A DNA stretch of 64,000 nt, taken from assembly GCA_023410575.1 (NCBI GenBank), contig JAEYPP010000001.1:36322-100321 (forward strand). The letters are read 5' to 3'. Numbering within the stretch: the stretch's first letter is position 1; every line of letters begins with the position of its first letter. A program made the translations under genes and the position numbers. Shown one piece after another: positions 17,801 to 27,135 of the stretch. The notes under the pieces are model-generated. The model saw only the letters and a program-made list of their open reading frames with translations. It did no database searches and had not been told where the DNA came from. The DNA comes from Bacillota bacterium (lineage in GTDB: Bacteria; Bacillota; Clostridia; Lachnospirales; Lachnospiraceae).

Positions 17801-18046
17801 ATGCAGCTTAATATTTGCAAACATTGTCACAAAATATTTAAGAGTAAATTTAGGTTATATACATGTGATGCTTGCAAGAATATTGACGATGAATTGTTTG
17901 ATCGAATTGAGAAATATCTGATGCAATATCCGAATAGTAATGCACTTCAGATTGCAGAAGGGCTTAGTTTACAAGCAAGTCAGGTACTGAGCTTTATCGA
18001 TGAAGGTCGCTTGACTATAGTGAAAGGAATATGGGATAAAGATTAA
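17801..18046 (+). CDS. Small zinc-ribbon protein similar to the flagellar-operon YvyF/TIGR03826 family
   Basis: The 81-residue protein has CKHCHKIF and CDACKN, a four-cysteine knuckle, followed by a helical part ending in FIDEGRLTIV, like the YvyF/TIGR03826 proteins of flagellar operons. AAAAGGAG precedes the ATG. Its stop overlaps the ruvA start by one base (TAATG), so translation is coupled. Here it is outside any flagellar cluster, so its job is unclear; the family link is by pattern recognition only. Confidence 0.6.
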   Translation: MQLNICKHCHKIFKSKFRLYTCDACKNIDDELFDRIEKYLMQYPNSNALQIAEGLSLQASQVLSFIDEGRLTIVKGIWDKD

Positions 18047-18663
18047 TGATAAATTTTATTCGTGGTGAGTTAGTGGAAATATGTGAGAATAATGTTATAA
18101 TTGACCAAAACGGAATGGGCTATGAAATTTATGTACCACAGACTGTTTATCAAATGTTACCACCAGTCGGTGAGACAGTTCAATTGTATACGTATCTTCA
18201 AGTAAAAGAAGATGGGATAGCATTATTTGGTTTTATAAGAAAAGAAGATCTTACGGTATTTAAGTTATTAATTACAGTGAATGGAATTGGTCCCAAAGGG
18301 GCACTCGGTATATTATCTGCAATTAGCACGGATGAATTGCGATTTGCAATTCTTGCTGACGATGCAAAAGCGATAGCGAAAGCTCCAGGAATAGGAGCTA
18401 AAACTGCAAGTAAATTAATATTAGAACTGAAAGATAAATTTAAACTTGAAGATGCTTTTGAAGCTAGTTATGTGGCCAATACATCAGGTCAGTTGAGTAT
18501 GATCAAGGCAAGTGCTATGGAAAGTGTGAGGGAAGAAGCAATCCAGGCATTAGTTGCATTAGGGTATTCGAGCTCTGAAGCATTAAAGGCAGTGAAGAAT
18601 GTAGAAATTGTATCGGGTATGACAGCAGAAGATGTAATTAAAGAAAGTTTGAAGAGAGTTTAA
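18046..18663 (+). CDS. ruvA: Holliday junction branch migration protein RuvA
   Basis: RuvA binds four-way junctions and loads the RuvB motors. The 205-residue protein has the N-terminal OB fold (MINFIRGELVEICENNVIID), the helix-hairpin-helix motifs FKLLITVNGIGPKGALGIL and IAKAPGIGAKTASKLILEL around residues 72-125, and a C-terminal three-helix domain with EEAIQALVALGYSSSEA that contacts RuvB. It is directly followed by ruvB. Confidence 0.98.
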   Translation: MINFIRGELVEICENNVIIDQNGMGYEIYVPQTVYQMLPPVGETVQLYTYLQVKEDGIALFGFIRKEDLTVFKLLITVNGIGPKGALGILSAISTDELRFAILADDAKAIAKAPGIGAKTASKLILELKDKFKLEDAFEASYVANTSGQLSMIKASAMESVREEAIQALVALGYSSSEALKAVKNVEIVSGMTAEDVIKESLKRV

Positions 18664-18684
18664 TAAAATAAAGGTTGGCGTAAA

Positions 18685-19680
18685 ATGGCAAAAAGAGTGA
18701 TAAGTACAGAGCTGATGGAAGAGGATCTAAAGATTGAATCGAGTTTGAGGCCACAGCTCTTAAAAGACTATATAGGACAAGCAAAAGCAAAAGAGAATCT
18801 AAAGATTTATATTGAGGCAGCTAAGCAACGTAAGGAATCATTAGATCATGTGTTATTTTTTGGACCTCCTGGACTTGGAAAGACAACATTGGCAGGTATT
18901 ATTGCGAATGAGATGGGGGTAAATATTAAAACAACTGCTGGACCAGCGATAGAAAAACCAGGAGATATGGCAGCTATTTTAAATAATCTGCAAGAAGGGG
19001 ATGTACTCTTTATCGACGAAATCCATCGTCTTAATCGACAAGTGGAGGAATTGCTATATCCAGCAATGGAGGATTTTGTGATTGATATTGTTATTGGAAA
19101 AGGAGCAACAGCAAAATCCATTCGTCTTGATTTACCAAGATTTACTTTGGTTGGAGCAACGACGAGAGCAGGTATGTTAACAGCTCCATTACGTGACCGT
19201 TTTGGGGTGGTAAATCGATTAGAGTTTTATACGACAGAGGAGCTTACCGAGATTATCACAAGATCAGCAAAAGTACTTAATGTAGAAATCGATGAAAAGG
19301 GTGCGATTGAGTTAGCGAGGCGTTCTAGAGGAACACCAAGGCTAGCAAATCGATTATTAAAGAGAGTCCGAGATTTTGCACAGGTAAAATATGATGGGAA
19401 GATTACTAAAAGTGTTGCAAGTTTTGCGCTTGATGTATTAGAAGTTGATAAATTGGGGCTTGACCATATTGATCGTCAGATTCTACGTACAATGATTGAA
19501 CGATTTGGTGGTGGTCCAGTAGGTATTGAAGCAGTTGCAACTACAATTGGTGAGGATACTATAACTGTAGAGGAAGTCTATGAGCCTTACCTAGTACAGA
19601 ATGGTTTCATAAGCAGAACACCGCGCGGTCGTGTTGTAACAGAACTAGCATATCAACATTGCCAGATAGTACATGAATAG
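18685..19680 (+). CDS. ruvB: Holliday junction branch migration ATPase RuvB
   Basis: The 331-residue AAA+ motor has Walker A GPPGLGKTT at residues 60-68, Walker B LFIDEIHRL near 109, the sensor/arginine-finger region TRAGMLTAPLRDRFG near 160, and the C-terminal winged-helix part with GGGPVGIEAVATTIGED. It lies 21 bases after ruvA, in the same operon. Confidence 0.98.
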   Translation: MAKRVISTELMEEDLKIESSLRPQLLKDYIGQAKAKENLKIYIEAAKQRKESLDHVLFFGPPGLGKTTLAGIIANEMGVNIKTTAGPAIEKPGDMAAILNNLQEGDVLFIDEIHRLNRQVEELLYPAMEDFVIDIVIGKGATAKSIRLDLPRFTLVGATTRAGMLTAPLRDRFGVVNRLEFYTTEELTEIITRSAKVLNVEIDEKGAIELARRSRGTPRLANRLLKRVRDFAQVKYDGKITKSVASFALDVLEVDKLGLDHIDRQILRTMIERFGGGPVGIEAVATTIGEDTITVEEVYEPYLVQNGFISRTPRGRVVTELAYQHCQIVHE

Positions 19681-19701
19681 CGAAAAAGTATGGAAAAGCT
19701 A

Positions 19702-19730
19702 TTGTCATTCCATTTCAATATGATTATAAT
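19702..19730 (+). promoter_or_regulatory. Sigma-A promoter of zapA
   Basis: TTGTCA (19702-19707) and a perfect TATAAT (19725-19730) are separated by 17 bases, about 78 bases before the start codon. Confidence 0.77.
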
Positions 19731-19807
19731 GTTGTTTATGATAATACTTTTTTACGTTTAAATCTAAACTTAGAAGGCTTTTAACTAAGCCTTGGAAAGA
19801 GGACGGT

Positions 19808-20224
19808 ATGAATAAAAGAACGGATATTGAAGTGATTATTAATAATAAACGTTATACTTTAGGAGGATATGAGAGTGAAGAATATCTTCAAAAGGTAGCT
19901 ACTTACATCAATACTAAATATGCGGAGCTAAAGAAGCTTGATAATTACCGAAACCTTGATGCCGAGATGAGAAATGTATTATTGCAGATTAATCTGACAG
20001 ATGATTATTTTAAGCTAAAGAATAAGATGAAAACGACCGAGTCCGATAGTGATACAAAATCAAATGAAATCTTTGATCTAAAGCATGAGATTATACTGCT
20101 ACAAACGAAGCTTGAGGCTGCTCAATCTGAGTTAGCGAAAGTGAAAGAAGATATTATTGAAGAACAAAAAAAGGTGATTCGTCTCGAAACTGAACTTAAT
20201 GAGAGCAAGAAGAACCATAAATAG
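19808..20224 (+). CDS. zapA: Cell division protein ZapA
   Basis: ZapA binds and bundles FtsZ at the division ring. The 138-residue protein has the ZapA globular part (VIINNKRYTLGGYESEEYLQ, residues 9-28) and a long coiled coil from about residue 70 to the end, rich in K, E and L. It is longer than Bacillus ZapA because of the extended coiled coil. GGAAAGAGG precedes the ATG. It comes before the U32 and FtsW-PBP genes, an order seen in many Clostridia. Confidence 0.9.
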   Translation: MNKRTDIEVIINNKRYTLGGYESEEYLQKVATYINTKYAELKKLDNYRNLDAEMRNVLLQINLTDDYFKLKNKMKTTESDSDTKSNEIFDLKHEIILLQTKLEAAQSELAKVKEDIIEEQKKVIRLETELNESKKNHK

Positions 20225-20241
20225 ATAAGACAGTATGCTAG

Positions 20242-20272
20242 CTTCTCTTGTGATTCATGACAAGAGAAGTTT
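20242..20272 (+). terminator. Hairpin after zapA, possible terminator
   Basis: CTTCTCTTGT (20242-20251) and ACAAGAGAAG (20260-20269) form a perfect ten bp stem with an eight base loop, followed by TTTGAG. The T run is short. The rest of the gap to 20430 holds no gene that I can see. Confidence 0.5.
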
Positions 20273-20430
20273 GAGAAGCGAATTATTTGTTATTTATATG
20301 TAATTGAGGGTTGTTGCAGAATGTAATTTTTCCGCTTAAAAGGTTTCTAATGTTCTTATTTTGGGAATCCTTTTATCTATAGATTGCATTTTACAGCGGC
20401 CTTTTTTGGAATAGGAAGGAAATTAAATTT

Positions 20431-22929
20431 ATGAATCGTGTTGAAATACTTGCTCCAGCAGGCTCCATCGAAGGTTTAAAGGCAGCAGTGAATGTCGGAT
20501 GTGATGCCGTCTATATAGGAGGTGCAAAGTTTGGGGCAAGAGCATATGCGAACAATCTTGATGAAGAAACACTTCTTAAAGCAATTGATTATACTCATAT
20601 TCGAGGAAAACAACTCTACCTTACCGTTAATACTTTGCTAAAAAATGAAGAATTGAATGACGAACTGTATCATTATCTGAAAAGGTTTTATTTACAAGGA
20701 TTAGATGCAGTAATTGTACAGGATGTAGGTGTAATGCATTATATCCATGAACATTTTCCACAATTGCCGATTCACGCAAGTACGCAGATGACTTTAACGA
20801 TGGCAGAGGGTGTCAATGAATTAAAAAAATATGGTGTTACTCGTATTGTTCCTGCGCGTGAATTATCTTTATTGGAGATACAACGCATTCGTAGATCCAC
20901 TGATATGGAGATTGAGGCTTTTGTTCATGGAGCACTATGTTATTCATATTCTGGACAATGCTTCATGAGTAGTATGATTGGTGGTCGAAGTGGAAATCGC
21001 GGACGATGCGCACAACCATGCCGCATGGAATATCAGGTGGAGGAAGCAAAAAAAGTAGTATCAGAACGTGATCAAAGTTACATGCTGAGTCCAAAAGATA
21101 TGTGTACGTTATCTATGGTAGCCCAGATGATTGAAGCAGGAATCGATTCCTTTAAAATCGAGGGACGAATGAAACGACCTGAATATGCTGCGGGAGTGGT
21201 GCTTGCTTACAAAAAACAGACAGATATGTATTATGAGCTTGGAGCCAAAGGATATGATCAATATCATAAAGAGCATCCAGAGGTTATGGCAAAAGAAATC
21301 CAGAAACTACAGGATTTATATAATCGTGGTGGATTTAGCACTGGGTATTATGATATGCATAATAGCAAAGAAATGATGTCAATGCACCGCCCAAATCACA
21401 GTGGAGTACTTGTTGGACATGTTGTAAATCGTCAAGGGATTCAAGCTGAGATTGCCTTATGTGAAGATGTGAATGCACAGGATATCTTAGAATTTCGACA
21501 TCAAGGAGAGGCTACGTATGAATTTACAGTAAAGGATTCATTAAAGAAAGGTTCTAAGTTAAGAACGAATACGAAACCTAATAGTAAGATAGAGCGTAAT
21601 GATGAGGTTTACCGTACAAAGAACAGTTTATTGCTAGAGAATCTAGCAAATCGTTTCATGAACGTGGATGAAAAAATAAAAATTTGTGGAGAATTAATAG
21701 CAGTAGTTGGACAACCGTTACAATTAACTCTTTGGACGACACTACCGATGGTTGTTCCTGGAACGAATGTTAAAAAAGAGTCTATTACAATCGAAGTAAC
21801 CGAACTTGGTGATATTGTAAGTGAAGCGTTAAAGCAACCAATGGTAGCTGCTAATGTTGAGGAGAAATTAAAAAAGACGAAGGAGACACCGTTTGAATTT
21901 GAGCACTTAACTGTCAATCTGAAGGGAAATGTATTTTTCCCAATTGGTAAGTTGAATGAGCTTCGAAGAACTGCGCTTAGTAACTTGGAGCTAAGGATGG
22001 CAAGTAAGTATCGAAGAAGTGAACAGGTGTTAAAACATAATCTACCTAAGAAGAGTAACAATCAATCACACGCAACCAAAGATTTAGTTATGATAGCTGT
22101 AGTAAAAGATGAGATGCAGATAGCGGCCGTGTGTAAGAATACTAAGGTTTCAGAGGTATATGTCGATATAGCAGAAAACTCATTTGAATCATTGCATCAA
22201 TTTGCCGAAACTATAAAACGTGCTGGGAAAAAGGTGTTTTACCTACTTCCACATATTCTTCGTGCTAGTAGTTATGATGAATTAACTTCTTATCAGGAAT
22301 ATTTCAAAGATGATCTGATCGATGGTTTTGTGTTAAAGAATTTTGAAGAATTATCTTTTTGTAACAATATCTTGAAAACGAAAAAGGAATTGCGACTTGA
22401 TTATAATATGTATGTTATGAATGAGGAAGCGGTGAAGTTTTATGAAGAAATCGGTATTCATCATTATACAAGTTCGATAGAGTTAAATGCTACAGAATTA
22501 AAAACATTACCACTTTGGAAGTTTGATTTGGTTGTGTATGGTTATCTTCCACTAATGATATCTGCTCAATGTGTTCGTAAAAACACAACAGAATGTCGAC
22601 TTTTTGAAGGAAAAGAAAACGCATATCACATAAAATCAGCAAAACCTTTATTATTAATTGATCGTGTGCAGATGAAACTTCCTGTGCGCACCAATTGTCA
22701 CTATTGTTACAATTCTATTTACAATTCTCAATGCATTTCGCTTTTAGGAAATGCAAAAGAGATCAAGAAGATGGATTTAAATGGAATACGCCTTGATTTT
22801 ACAATGGAAGATGAAGCACAAGTAACGACAATTTTAAAGAACTTTGAGGATGCCTTTTATAATGACAAAGAAGTTGCCTTTGACAGTTCGCTTTATTCGA
22901 AAGGGCATTTTAAAAGAGGAATTCTATAG
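20431..22929 (+). CDS. Peptidase U32 family protein with DUF3656-type C-terminal region
   Basis: The 832-residue protein starts with the U32 barrel (RVEILAPAGSIEGLKAAVNVG) and contains the family signature EAFVHGALCYSYSGQCFMSS from residue 162, followed by GRSGNRGRCAQPCRMEY, a cysteine set that holds an iron-sulfur cluster in RNA-hydroxylating relatives. Long U32 proteins of this layout resemble RlhA, which hydroxylates 23S rRNA C2501 in E. coli. So an RNA hydroxylase is more likely than a protease. AGGAAGG precedes the ATG. The next gene begins 11 bases after the stop, so they are co-transcribed. Confidence 0.9.
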   Translation: MNRVEILAPAGSIEGLKAAVNVGCDAVYIGGAKFGARAYANNLDEETLLKAIDYTHIRGKQLYLTVNTLLKNEELNDELYHYLKRFYLQGLDAVIVQDVGVMHYIHEHFPQLPIHASTQMTLTMAEGVNELKKYGVTRIVPARELSLLEIQRIRRSTDMEIEAFVHGALCYSYSGQCFMSSMIGGRSGNRGRCAQPCRMEYQVEEAKKVVSERDQSYMLSPKDMCTLSMVAQMIEAGIDSFKIEGRMKRPEYAAGVVLAYKKQTDMYYELGAKGYDQYHKEHPEVMAKEIQKLQDLYNRGGFSTGYYDMHNSKEMMSMHRPNHSGVLVGHVVNRQGIQAEIALCEDVNAQDILEFRHQGEATYEFTVKDSLKKGSKLRTNTKPNSKIERNDEVYRTKNSLLLENLANRFMNVDEKIKICGELIAVVGQPLQLTLWTTLPMVVPGTNVKKESITIEVTELGDIVSEALKQPMVAANVEEKLKKTKETPFEFEHLTVNLKGNVFFPIGKLNELRRTALSNLELRMASKYRRSEQVLKHNLPKKSNNQSHATKDLVMIAVVKDEMQIAAVCKNTKVSEVYVDIAENSFESLHQFAETIKRAGKKVFYLLPHILRASSYDELTSYQEYFKDDLIDGFVLKNFEELSFCNNILKTKKELRLDYNMYVMNEEAVKFYEEIGIHHYTSSIELNATELKTLPLWKFDLVVYGYLPLMISAQCVRKNTTECRLFEGKENAYHIKSAKPLLLIDRVQMKLPVRTNCHYCYNSIYNSQCISLLGNAKEIKKMDLNGIRLDFTMEDEAQVTTILKNFEDAFYNDKEVAFDSSLYSKGHFKRGIL

Positions 22930-22940
22930 AAGAGGTAGAG

Positions 22941-25694
22941 ATGACAAGAATAATTATTGAGTCGGTAAAATATCTGAGCACCTTATTCATTGCATTATAT
23001 GCTTTTATCGCGTTTCGTGTTGTTTTGATGAAACCTGGTAAGGCAAGAGATCGACGAACGCGTTTCATGACAGTGCTTATGTATCTCATACATGCCATGT
23101 ATTTTTTGGCACTTTATGTAAGTACTCAAAACCCGCAAATTTTAGTCTTATATGGGGCACAACTGTTTATGTTCATTGGTTTTGGTGCTCTTTATCAAGT
23201 AAGCTACAAAAAGATGTCATTGCCAGTATTTCGAAATATGATGATGTTGTTGATGCTTGGATTTATTATGATTACTCGTTTATCACTTGAGTTGGGGATA
23301 CGACAGTTTTCAATAGCAACCATATCATTAGGGATTTGTTTAATTGTTCCAATGATGATTAATCGATTTCGTACTCTGCGTAACCTCTCATATTGGTATG
23401 CAGCAGCTGGTATCTTAACCTTATTATTGGTCTTGTTTTTAGGTGATGTTCAAAATGGTGCTAAAAACTGGATTGAAATTGGTGGTATAGGATTTCAACC
23501 TTCAGAATTTGTTAAGTTACTATATATATTTTTTGTCGCATCCGTATTGAGTAAAAAGCATGATTTTAAACATGTCATCATTGTATCTGTTATTGCTGCA
23601 ATTCATGTAATTATTCTTGTGTTGGAGAAAGATTTGGGTGGTGCCTTACTCTTTTTTATTACCTATATTATTATGCTCTACTCTGCGACTGGTCTTAAGA
23701 GATATTTGGTATGTGGGGGAATTGGTGGTGTTATCGCATCTGTTCTAGCTTATCAGATATTTGGGCATGTTCGAGTTCGTATCACAGCTTTTCTAGATCC
23801 TTTTGCAGTGATTGAAAAGGAAGGGTATCAAATCACGCAATCCTTATTTGCAATAGGAACTGGCGGATTTTCTGGAATGGGGTTAACTCAAGGGTTACCT
23901 TCTAATATACCAGTGGCAGAGAGTGATTTTATCTTTTCTGCAATCTCAGAAGAGATGGGTGCAATCGTTGGAATTTGTATCTGCTTAATTTGCCTGAGCT
24001 GTTTTATTATGTTCATTAATATATCGGTTAAGTTTAAGGATCCATTTTATAAAATTACAGCGCTTGGCCTTAGTACAATGTATATTTCACAAGTGTTTCT
24101 TAACATTGGCGGAGCAATTAATTGCATCCCATCCACAGGAGTTACCTTGCCTTTAGTAAGTTATGGAGGTACTTCTGTGTTGAGCAGTGTTATTATGTTT
24201 AGTATCATTCAAGGAATGTATGTACTACACATGCGAAGAGAGGAAACTGGAACCCAAGTTGCGGTGGAAAATGAAGTAGAAATTGCTAGTACGAAAAAGT
24301 TTTATAATAGTTCCATCTTATCACTCACTTATGTATTTTCAGCACTATTATTTTTAGTTGTTGGCTATTATAGTTATTTTGTCGTAGTGCAAGGAAAGTC
24401 CTATATCAATAATTCGTACAATAAACGTCAAGATCTATTAGCAAACTATATTACTCGTGGGAAGATATTGTCTGCTGACCAACAGATTCTTGCGCAAACA
24501 ATTTTGACGGAGGATGGAGAGGATGTACGTGTCTATCCTTATAATGAAGTTTTTTCTCATGTCGTTGGTCGTGTTGACCATGGGAAAACGGGAATTGAAC
24601 AATCGGAAAGTTTTTCTTTATTAACAACGAATGAAAATCCTTTTATCCAAATAATTAATACTTTAAGTGGTGAAAAAAATGTAGGAGATAATGTAGTTAC
24701 TACCTTAAATGCGAGATTACAACAAGCAGCATACGATGCTTTAGGTAATCATCAAGGTGCTGTTGTCGTATTAGAGCCATCAACTGGAAAAATACTTGCA
24801 ATGGTTTCAAAACCTGATTATGATCCTAATACAGTAAATCATGATTGGGAGAAACTGAATGCAAATAGTAATTCACCACTGCTTAATCGAGCAACACAGG
24901 GATTGTATGCACCTGGTTCGACATTCAAGATTTTGACAACGTTGGAATACATCCGTGAAAATCCGAATTATGAAGATTATGAATATAACTGTAAAAGTGA
25001 AGATAAGTTCAATCAAGTTACCATCCATTGCGCAGGAGGCCTCATCCATGGAAAGGAAGATTTAAAGGAGTCCTTTGCTAATTCTTGCAATACGTCTTAC
25101 GCAAATCTTGGAATTACACTTAATATGAATCGTTTTCAAGAACTTTGCACTAGTATGTATTTTAATTCAACATTACCGATCAATCTAAAAACAAGTCAAT
25201 CTAGTTTTGTGTTAAATGCCAATAGCGATTTGGTGGATTATGCTCAAACTGTGATTGGGCTTGGAAAAACGCAAATCACACCACTTCATAATGCAATGAT
25301 TGCAGCAATCGTTGCAAATGATGGTGTTTTAATGAAGCCATATTTGATTGATCACATTGAATCAGCATCAGGAAATATAATATCAAGTAATGAACCCGAA
25401 ACTATAGGAACGAAGATTTCACCATCAGAAGCAGAGCTTTTGACTGAATTCATGGCAGAGGTTGTCAAGAGTGGAACTGGTACAAAGCTGTCTGGGATGA
25501 AGGTATCAGTAGCAGGAAAAACGGGAACTGCAGAATACGAAATTGGTAAGAATCCTCATGCTTGGTTTGTTGGATTTGCACCAGTAGAGAACCCTGAAAT
25601 TGTAGTTAGTGTTATTGTTGAGAGCGCTGGTAGTGGTAGTAAATATGCTGTACCGATTGCTAAAAAAATTCTACAAGCCTATTACAACAATTGA
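22941..25694 (+). CDS. Fused SEDS glycosyltransferase (FtsW/RodA) and class B penicillin-binding protein
   Basis: A single open frame of 917 residues joins two wall enzymes normally made separately. Residues 1-430 form a SEDS protein with about ten membrane segments and the motifs GFQPSEFVKLLYIFF, EKDLGGALLFF and PLVSYGGTSVLSS. After a further membrane helix near 460-480 comes a class B PBP: dimerisation region with RGKILSADQQ, then a transpeptidase with active-site Ser660 and Lys663 (PGSTFKI), SCN at 715-717 and KTG at 860-862. All catalytic motifs are intact. It should polymerise and cross-link septal or sidewall peptidoglycan as one polypeptide. No frameshift or stop separates the halves. 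Confidence 0.93.
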   Translation: MTRIIIESVKYLSTLFIALYAFIAFRVVLMKPGKARDRRTRFMTVLMYLIHAMYFLALYVSTQNPQILVLYGAQLFMFIGFGALYQVSYKKMSLPVFRNMMMLLMLGFIMITRLSLELGIRQFSIATISLGICLIVPMMINRFRTLRNLSYWYAAAGILTLLLVLFLGDVQNGAKNWIEIGGIGFQPSEFVKLLYIFFVASVLSKKHDFKHVIIVSVIAAIHVIILVLEKDLGGALLFFITYIIMLYSATGLKRYLVCGGIGGVIASVLAYQIFGHVRVRITAFLDPFAVIEKEGYQITQSLFAIGTGGFSGMGLTQGLPSNIPVAESDFIFSAISEEMGAIVGICICLICLSCFIMFINISVKFKDPFYKITALGLSTMYISQVFLNIGGAINCIPSTGVTLPLVSYGGTSVLSSVIMFSIIQGMYVLHMRREETGTQVAVENEVEIASTKKFYNSSILSLTYVFSALLFLVVGYYSYFVVVQGKSYINNSYNKRQDLLANYITRGKILSADQQILAQTILTEDGEDVRVYPYNEVFSHVVGRVDHGKTGIEQSESFSLLTTNENPFIQIINTLSGEKNVGDNVVTTLNARLQQAAYDALGNHQGAVVVLEPSTGKILAMVSKPDYDPNTVNHDWEKLNANSNSPLLNRATQGLYAPGSTFKILTTLEYIRENPNYEDYEYNCKSEDKFNQVTIHCAGGLIHGKEDLKESFANSCNTSYANLGITLNMNRFQELCTSMYFNSTLPINLKTSQSSFVLNANSDLVDYAQTVIGLGKTQITPLHNAMIAAIVANDGVLMKPYLIDHIESASGNIISSNEPETIGTKISPSEAELLTEFMAEVVKSGTGTKLSGMKVSVAGKTGTAEYEIGKNPHAWFVGFAPVENPEIVVSVIVESAGSGSKYAVPIAKKILQAYYNN

Positions 25695-25740
25695 CAGATT
25701 TTATTGAATCGATTACAATATAAGAGAATAAAGACATGAG

Positions 25741-25780
25741 GCGACATCTATGGATATACACTTGGATGTCGCTTTGTATT
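25741..25780 (+). terminator. Intrinsic terminator after the FtsW-PBP gene
   Basis: GCGACATC (25741-25748) and GATGTCGC (25765-25772) form a perfect stem with a 16 base loop, followed by TTTGTATTATT. Confidence 0.6.
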
Positions 25781-25804
25781 ATTAAATGAAATGGAGAAAA
25801 AGGC

Positions 25805-27121
25805 ATGAAAGGTAAGTTTTTGTTGACAGGATTTGTACTAATGTTGTGCACAATTATGCTATTTGGAAGTGAAGTAAGTGCTGCACAGAAAAGAAATCTA
25901 ACTTTAGATGGGGATGTAGTTGGGGGAACAACGAAAGAATCCGTTACTTATACGATGGAACCAAAAAGTGCAGGTACAGTTAAAGTAAAGGTATTTTATG
26001 CTAGTCCATATTCAATGAAGGCAGTGCTTAAGAACTTATCAACTAATATGGAAAAAGAAATTCAATCTACTTCTGTGGATGGAAATAATGTTATTGAGTT
26101 TGAGTACTGTGCACATAAGGGAAAGTATGAATTAACTCTTGATTTTGTAAATGGTAGTAGTGAAATTAAGTATCGTGTTGAAGCAAAGTTTTCGCAAGTT
26201 GGTTCATCAACTAGCAACAGTTCTATGAAAAACCCTAAAGAAATATTAAACGTTGATCGTAAATTAGGTGTTGTTGGTTTTGGGGAAGAGATGGATTGTT
26301 ATAAATTAGCACTGAAAGGGCAAGAAACGATCAAGCTACATATGCGAAATAATTCTACTGATTCTCTCATAGTGAAAGTATATGATACATATAAAAATTT
26401 AATTAAACTAGAATTTGTAACGCCAGAATTTGGGTTCAAGGAACTAGAATTTATTGATGCAAATGGAGTTTATTATATAACACTAGAGCAAAACGTAGTA
26501 AATGGATTAGGTATTAGCTATGCATTAACAGCAGGTGATTATGTGGCGATTTCGAAGTTGAGTTTATCAAAATCTAAGATGACACTTAAGGTTGGTGATA
26601 TAAAAACGATAAAGGCTACGGTAACACCAAGTGATGCGACGGAGGGTTATACATTTAAATCTAGTAATAGTAAGATTGTGTCTGTCAATAGTTATGGAAA
26701 AATTAGAGCTATAAAGGCTGGTACTGCAACAATTAAAGTATATTCTAACAACGGAAATGTGGTAGCAAAGTGCAAGATTACTGTTAAAAACGCACCAACT
26801 CCAGTACCAACGAAAGCACCTACCCCAACAAAGGCACCTACTCCAGTACCAACCAAAGTTCCAACAAAAATAGAGGTAACTGAAATCAAAGCAGATACCA
26901 ATATGTATATTATGAAAGTTGGAGATGAAAGAAAAATTAAATATACAATAAGTCCTTCGAATACAACGAACAAAACTGTAACTTTTTCTAGTAAAGATAA
27001 GTCTATCGCAACAGTTGACTCCAAGGGTGTCATTACAGCAGCTTCTTCAGGAAGAACTATCGTTCATGGAACGACAAGCAATGGCAAAAAAATGGTTATC
27101 ACTATTGTAGTTTCGCAATAA
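25805..27121 (+). CDS. Secreted protein with two Big_2 (bacterial Ig-like) domains and a Pro-Thr linker
   Basis: The 438-residue protein has a signal peptide of about 26 residues ending near VSAAQ. Residues 30-245 are beta-rich and not recognised beyond similarity to pre-peptidase-like modules. A first Big_2 domain (about 248-332, with LSKSKMTLKVGDIKTIKATV) and a second (about 360-438) flank a linker of repeated PTPVPTKAPT. Such modules bind cell surfaces or carbohydrates. The gene stops 15 bases before the pseudokinase gene, so both are probably one operon. Function unknown. Confidence 0.8.
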   Translation: MKGKFLLTGFVLMLCTIMLFGSEVSAAQKRNLTLDGDVVGGTTKESVTYTMEPKSAGTVKVKVFYASPYSMKAVLKNLSTNMEKEIQSTSVDGNNVIEFEYCAHKGKYELTLDFVNGSSEIKYRVEAKFSQVGSSTSNSSMKNPKEILNVDRKLGVVGFGEEMDCYKLALKGQETIKLHMRNNSTDSLIVKVYDTYKNLIKLEFVTPEFGFKELEFIDANGVYYITLEQNVVNGLGISYALTAGDYVAISKLSLSKSKMTLKVGDIKTIKATVTPSDATEGYTFKSSNSKIVSVNSYGKIRAIKAGTATIKVYSNNGNVVAKCKITVKNAPTPVPTKAPTPTKAPTPVPTKVPTKIEVTEIKADTNMYIMKVGDERKIKYTISPSNTTNKTVTFSSKDKSIATVDSKGVITAASSGRTIVHGTTSNGKKMVITIVVSQ

Positions 27122-27135
27122 TAGGAGTAAACGAT

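Noticed and set aside
26801..26870. Short tandem repeat in the Big_2 gene considered as a mobile or regulatory repeat
   Set aside because: It encodes a PTPVPTKAPT linker, a common feature of secreted proteins.
26692..27033. 113-codon hydrophobic frame on the minus strand
   Set aside because: It is the antisense shadow of the Pro-Thr linker of the Big_2 protein; the GTGVGAFVG repeats only reflect the repeated linker codons.
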